From assembly GCA_046726315.1 (NCBI GenBank), contig JBKPAG010000015.1:35775-99774 (forward strand): a stretch of DNA of 64,000 nucleotides, read 5' to 3'. The position numbers were made by a program, and so were the translations under genes. A model generated the notes under the pieces. That model was not told where the DNA came from, searched no databases, and worked only from the letters and a program-made list of their open reading frames with translations. Numbering within the stretch: the first letter of the stretch is position 1; every line of letters starts with the position of its first letter. Origin of the DNA: JACVRX01 sp046726315. GTDB taxonomy: Bacteria; Actinomycetota; Actinomycetes; Jiangellales; Jiangellaceae. Of the stretch, positions 61,725 to 64,000 are shown piece by piece.

Positions 61725-61934
61725 GTGACTGACGAACCGGTGCTGCGGATCGTGAAGGGCGATCCCACCGACGAGGAGCTAGCAGCGCTGATGGCGGCAG
61801 TGACAGCGAAGTTGGAGACCGGCCGATCGCAACTAGAGCGTCAGCCCTCGAATTGGGCTGCATACTGGCGTTCGGTCGGCGCGCGACCTGGGCCCGGCCC
61901 TTCGGCCTGGCGGCAGAGCACGTTGCCTGGCTGA
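61725..61934 (+). CDS. accE: acyl-CoA carboxylase epsilon subunit
   Basis: 69 aa with a GTG start. The actinobacterial AccE/PccE pattern is clear: VLRIVKGDPTDEELAALMAA near the N-terminus and a C-terminal region with SNWAAYWRSVGARPGPGPSA (W-x-R-...-PGP-x-AW). It stabilises the alpha-beta carboxylase complex. Normally adjacent to accD5; here separated by the small membrane protein gene. Confidence 0.9.
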   Translation: MTDEPVLRIVKGDPTDEELAALMAAVTAKLETGRSQLERQPSNWAAYWRSVGARPGPGPSAWRQSTLPG

Positions 61935-62338
61935 CACGCGGTCGCTCGCCAAGGGTGGCCTCGGTGCGGCCGGCAGACCGGGTCGACGAAACCCCTGCAA
62001 CGCCGGAGCCTTATACGGGGCATGTATCGGAAGTCCACGTTGGTTGGACCACGTGGCCAACACACCCACTCATGCTGATGTGCGGACCTGCCGATGCGAC
62101 ATCATCGGGACATGTCGCTGCTAACTTGCCCGCTCTGCGGACAGGAACACGACCCAGCCCGACCGCGCGTTTCCTCACATCGCGAGCGTCGCGCTGTTCG
62201 ACTCCTGGGTCTGCCACGGACCGTTCATCGAGGACCTTCGTGGCAGGCCGCAACGGCTCGTGCACCGGAGATTCTTTCGCCGACGAGAACGGCTTTCACG
62301 CGCACCGTCAACAGCGCCTGACTCTTGGCGCCCGATGA
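61935..62338. other. 404-bp region without a supported gene
   Basis: No open frame here has recognisable motifs. A plus-strand frame near 62112 begins with MSLLTCPLCGQEHDP but gives no family match. Probably decayed sequence, continuous with the debris to the right. Confidence 0.5.
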
Positions 62339-62487
62339 TCAATGACGTGCAGAAACACCGGGTTCGCGCGCGTGGTCCGATGCGCCGAAGGTGGTGAGCA
62401 ATTCTCGGCGGCTGTGAACGCGAACCTTCGTGAAGATGGATTTCAGATGATCCTGGACCGTGTGGCGGGAGATGACCAGTCGCTCGG
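62339..62487 (-). pseudogene. C-terminal remnant of a LuxR-type regulator
   Basis: The minus strand reads ERLVISRHTVQDHLKSIFTK then VHSRRELLTTFGASDHAR and a stop at 62339. This is the recognition-helix half of a GerE/LuxR HTH. The first helix and everything upstream are absent; the sequence instead joins the AraC remnant at about 62487-62500. Confidence 0.7.
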
Positions 62488-63139
62488 TGACGGCGTGGCG
62501 TCTGGCCGATCAAGTGCTTCAGCGATCGGGTTAGATGCGGCTGGTCGAAGTAGCCCGCCTCGTGAACGGCGTCGAGAATTGGTACGCCCTGCTGCAAAAG
62601 GGTGGTTGCGTAGCGGGCGCGCTCGATCCGGCGCACGGCGCCGTGCGTCAACCCGGTCGTCCGCACAAAGTGTCGCTGTGCGGTGCGCAGGGACCGCTCG
62701 TTCAGTTGACTGTGCAACACGGCATCGACGACGGGTGCCCGCACGAGCAGACCGTCACGCACGAGCAGGTTGACGAACGCTTCGGCGTTGTCGAAGTCCG
62801 GAATCTCCCAGGCCGAGCCTTGGAGCCAAAAGGCGTGACGCCCCATCTCAGGCAGGTCGGTGGCCGCATCGACGACGGCGCGTGCCGGCAGATCAGGCAT
62901 GATCGTGCCGAGCCGAAACCGGATGCCGAGCCACTCGCCGCCTGCGGGGCAGCGCAGGGGGGTCGCTTCGTCTCCGGCCCCCGCACCGTCACCGTTGTCC
63001 TGCCATTGAGCTTGGTCACGACCATCTCCCAATGGCTCATGGCGATCGAGAGGAAGGGACCGCCGTGCTCACTTCTGGCACGCCAGATCCGTTCGACAAA
63101 CGGCGAATCCGATGATCGCTCGTCAAGCGCAAAGATCAC
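62488..63139 (-). pseudogene. AraC-family regulator, frameshifted and truncated
   Basis: From GTG 63139: VIFALDERSSDSPFVERIWR, SIAMSHWEMVVTKLNGRTTV, TVRGPETK, then a one-base loss near 62965 and continuation in another frame as RCPAGGEWLGIRFRLG, GRHAFWLQGSAWEIPDFDNA, SLRTAQRHFVRTTGLTHGAV and AVHEAGYFDQPHLTRSLKHL. The last parts are the AraC HTH. It breaks off after IGQTP, where the LuxR remnant begins. Such regulators often sit beside RibD-type reductases, which matches the fragment upstream. Confidence 0.75.
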
Positions 63140-63337
63140 GGGCCTTCTCCCGTCGCGTTGATTTCGTCGACCAGTTCTCCGACCGGACCGGACGGCCGGA
63201 CGATCTCCCCCCTCCGGAGTGACGAACCAATAGTGCAGCCGGTCGAAGCCGTGACCGCCGGGGTTGCCCGGTTCGTCGTTCGGACCCGCGATGTACCCAT
63301 CGAGGGACATCGACTTGTACGGCACCGATGCAGCCAC
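63136..63337 (-). pseudogene. N-terminal fragment of a RibD-type dihydrofolate reductase
   Basis: From GTG 63337: SVPYKSMSLDGYIAGPNDEP, then HGFDRLHYWFVTPEG, then in a second frame EIVRPSGPVGELVDEINATG and a stop. The frame switch coincides with a run of six G (minus strand, 63207-63212). Only about 65 of roughly 190 residues remain. Its stop overlaps the AraC start (GTGA). Confidence 0.7.
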
Positions 63338-63789
63338 CTCGACCCCCCTGTGGTCTCGATCCAGCGTTTCAACTTGATGTTGCTGACTCGGCGTGGCGGC
63401 ATTTCTCATCGGCCAGCCGGACCAACCTTTCAAACCAAGGCCCCAGCAGGCACGGACCGCGCACGGTCACCCATCGGGCCGGGTTGAACCAACTCGCGCA
63501 GTGCGGCATCAAACCGAAGCCGCAGCTCGACCCTTAGCAGGACACGCCAGTGCGTTGGTGGCGGGGAAGCCCGCGCTTCGGTGCATCCGACCGCCCGGGT
63601 GGCCGCGGGATGCCAACCCGGCGTTTGAGCCTGGCGGGCTGCAGCCGATCAGCAGGATGGATGACCCCCGCGGATCAGCAGGATGGATGGCGGCGCCGAA
63701 CGAGGGGGTGGGCGGAACAAGATCCGCCCGGTCGGCGAAGCAATCTCCGGACCGATCGTGTCCGGATCCGTGATTAGCCTGCTGGACAT
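63338..63789. other. 452-bp region, promoter side of RidA gene
   Basis: No supported gene. It holds a 17-bp direct repeat at 63647-63689 and, at 63775-63780, TAGCCT, which lies 9 bases before the RidA start and may be its -10 element. Confidence 0.5.
63647..63689. repeat. 17-bp direct repeat
   Basis: GATCAGCAGGATGGATG occurs at 63647-63663 and again at 63673-63689, a 26-base period. Two copies only. It may be a slippage product or a binding site for a regulator of the downstream gene. Confidence 0.6.
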
Positions 63790-64000
63790 GACCGAGATCC
63801 AGTTATTGCGTCCGGACGGACTCGTCGCCAGCCCGGCCTTCAGCCACGTCGCCGTCGTGCCTCCCGGCGCCACCACGGTGTACGTCGGCGGCCAGAACGC
63901 CGTCGATCAGACCGGCGAGCTGGTCGGCGGCACGGACGTGGCCGCGCAGACCCGGCAGGTGATGGCCAACCTGGCGACCGCGCTGCAGGCGGCCGGCGCG
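63790..64000 (+). CDS. RidA family protein (3' end outside window)
   Basis: About 70 codons are inside the window, starting MTEIQLLRPDGLVASPAFSH and continuing VYVGGQNAVDQTGELVGGTD and AAQTRQVMANLATALQAAGA. This is the YjgF/YER057c/UK114 fold start; family members deaminate reactive enamines and imines. The catalytic Arg lies further on, outside the window, so activity cannot be judged. Confidence 0.85.

Noticed and set aside
62112..62321. Plus-strand frame starting MSLLTCPLCGQEHDP as a small zinc protein
   Set aside because: Only one CxxC pair, and the rest is Arg/Ser-rich without motifs; lies in a debris region.
1..64000. CRISPR arrays, tRNA or rRNA genes, insertion sequences
   Set aside because: No regularly spaced repeats, cloverleaf or rRNA-like segments, or transposase motifs were seen on either strand, within the limits of reading by eye.

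Overview
The window is high-GC DNA from an actinobacterium. The markers are a WhiB regulator, F420 biosynthesis genes (fbiA, fbiB), LytR-CpsA-Psr (LCP) proteins, a short-chain acyl-CoA carboxylase beta/epsilon pair, frequent GTG starts, and several genes whose -10 hexamer lies 6-9 bases from the start codon, which suggests leaderless mRNAs. The order of the two ends follows, from memory, the Mycobacterium tuberculosis Rv3255c-Rv3281 block (manA, SIS protein, manB, DUF3499, metallopeptidase, whiB2, fbiA, fbiB ... manC, cpsA-like LCP ... fadE25, purE, purK, gtrA, PH-domain protein, birA, accD5, accE). I do not name a genus.

1-15,940 is the conserved left arm. It holds mannose activation (manA to manB, and manC at 13.7 kb), a very large membrane glycosyltransferase with a DUF5719 partner, whiB, fbiA-fbiB, an AlkA-type DNA glycosylase, a DUF3105 protein and the first LCP protein. 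An acetoacetyl-CoA synthetase follows.

17,934-49,507 is a surface-glycan island. One long minus-strand run (31,134 down to 17,934) has glycosyltransferases, two methyltransferases (one with a long coiled coil), a sulfotransferase, a 192-aa unknown and a secreted peptidoglycan amidase. A lower-GC pair (Zn-ribbon methyltransferase and a second 1,041-aa glycosyltransferase) follows. Next come a GT4, a Wzt/Wzm ABC exporter and a WbpA/WecC-type UDP-sugar dehydrogenase. A lone plus-strand gene encodes an unusual TIR-membrane-Kelch protein (40,780-42,792). An operon of LCP, GT2 and rmlA, a third LCP gene and UDP-glucose dehydrogenase complete the island. Together these predict a mannose/deoxyhexose/uronic-acid polymer, possibly sulfated and methylated, exported by an ABC transporter and attached to the wall by LCP enzymes. 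No polymerase or Wzx flippase is visible.

49,602-61,934 is the conserved right arm: acyl-CoA dehydrogenase, CoA-binding protein, purE/purK, GtrA, HMG-CoA lyase, enoyl-CoA hydratase, PH-domain protein, biotin ligase, accD5 and accE. Three oddities interrupt it: a frameshifted AbiEi-like gene beside a perfect 15-bp inverted repeat, a PEP carboxylase lacking its N-terminus and middle, and a low-GC membrane protein between accD5 and accE. 61,935-63,789 is gene debris (remnants of a RibD-type reductase, an AraC regulator and a LuxR regulator run together), and a RidA-family gene enters at the right edge.
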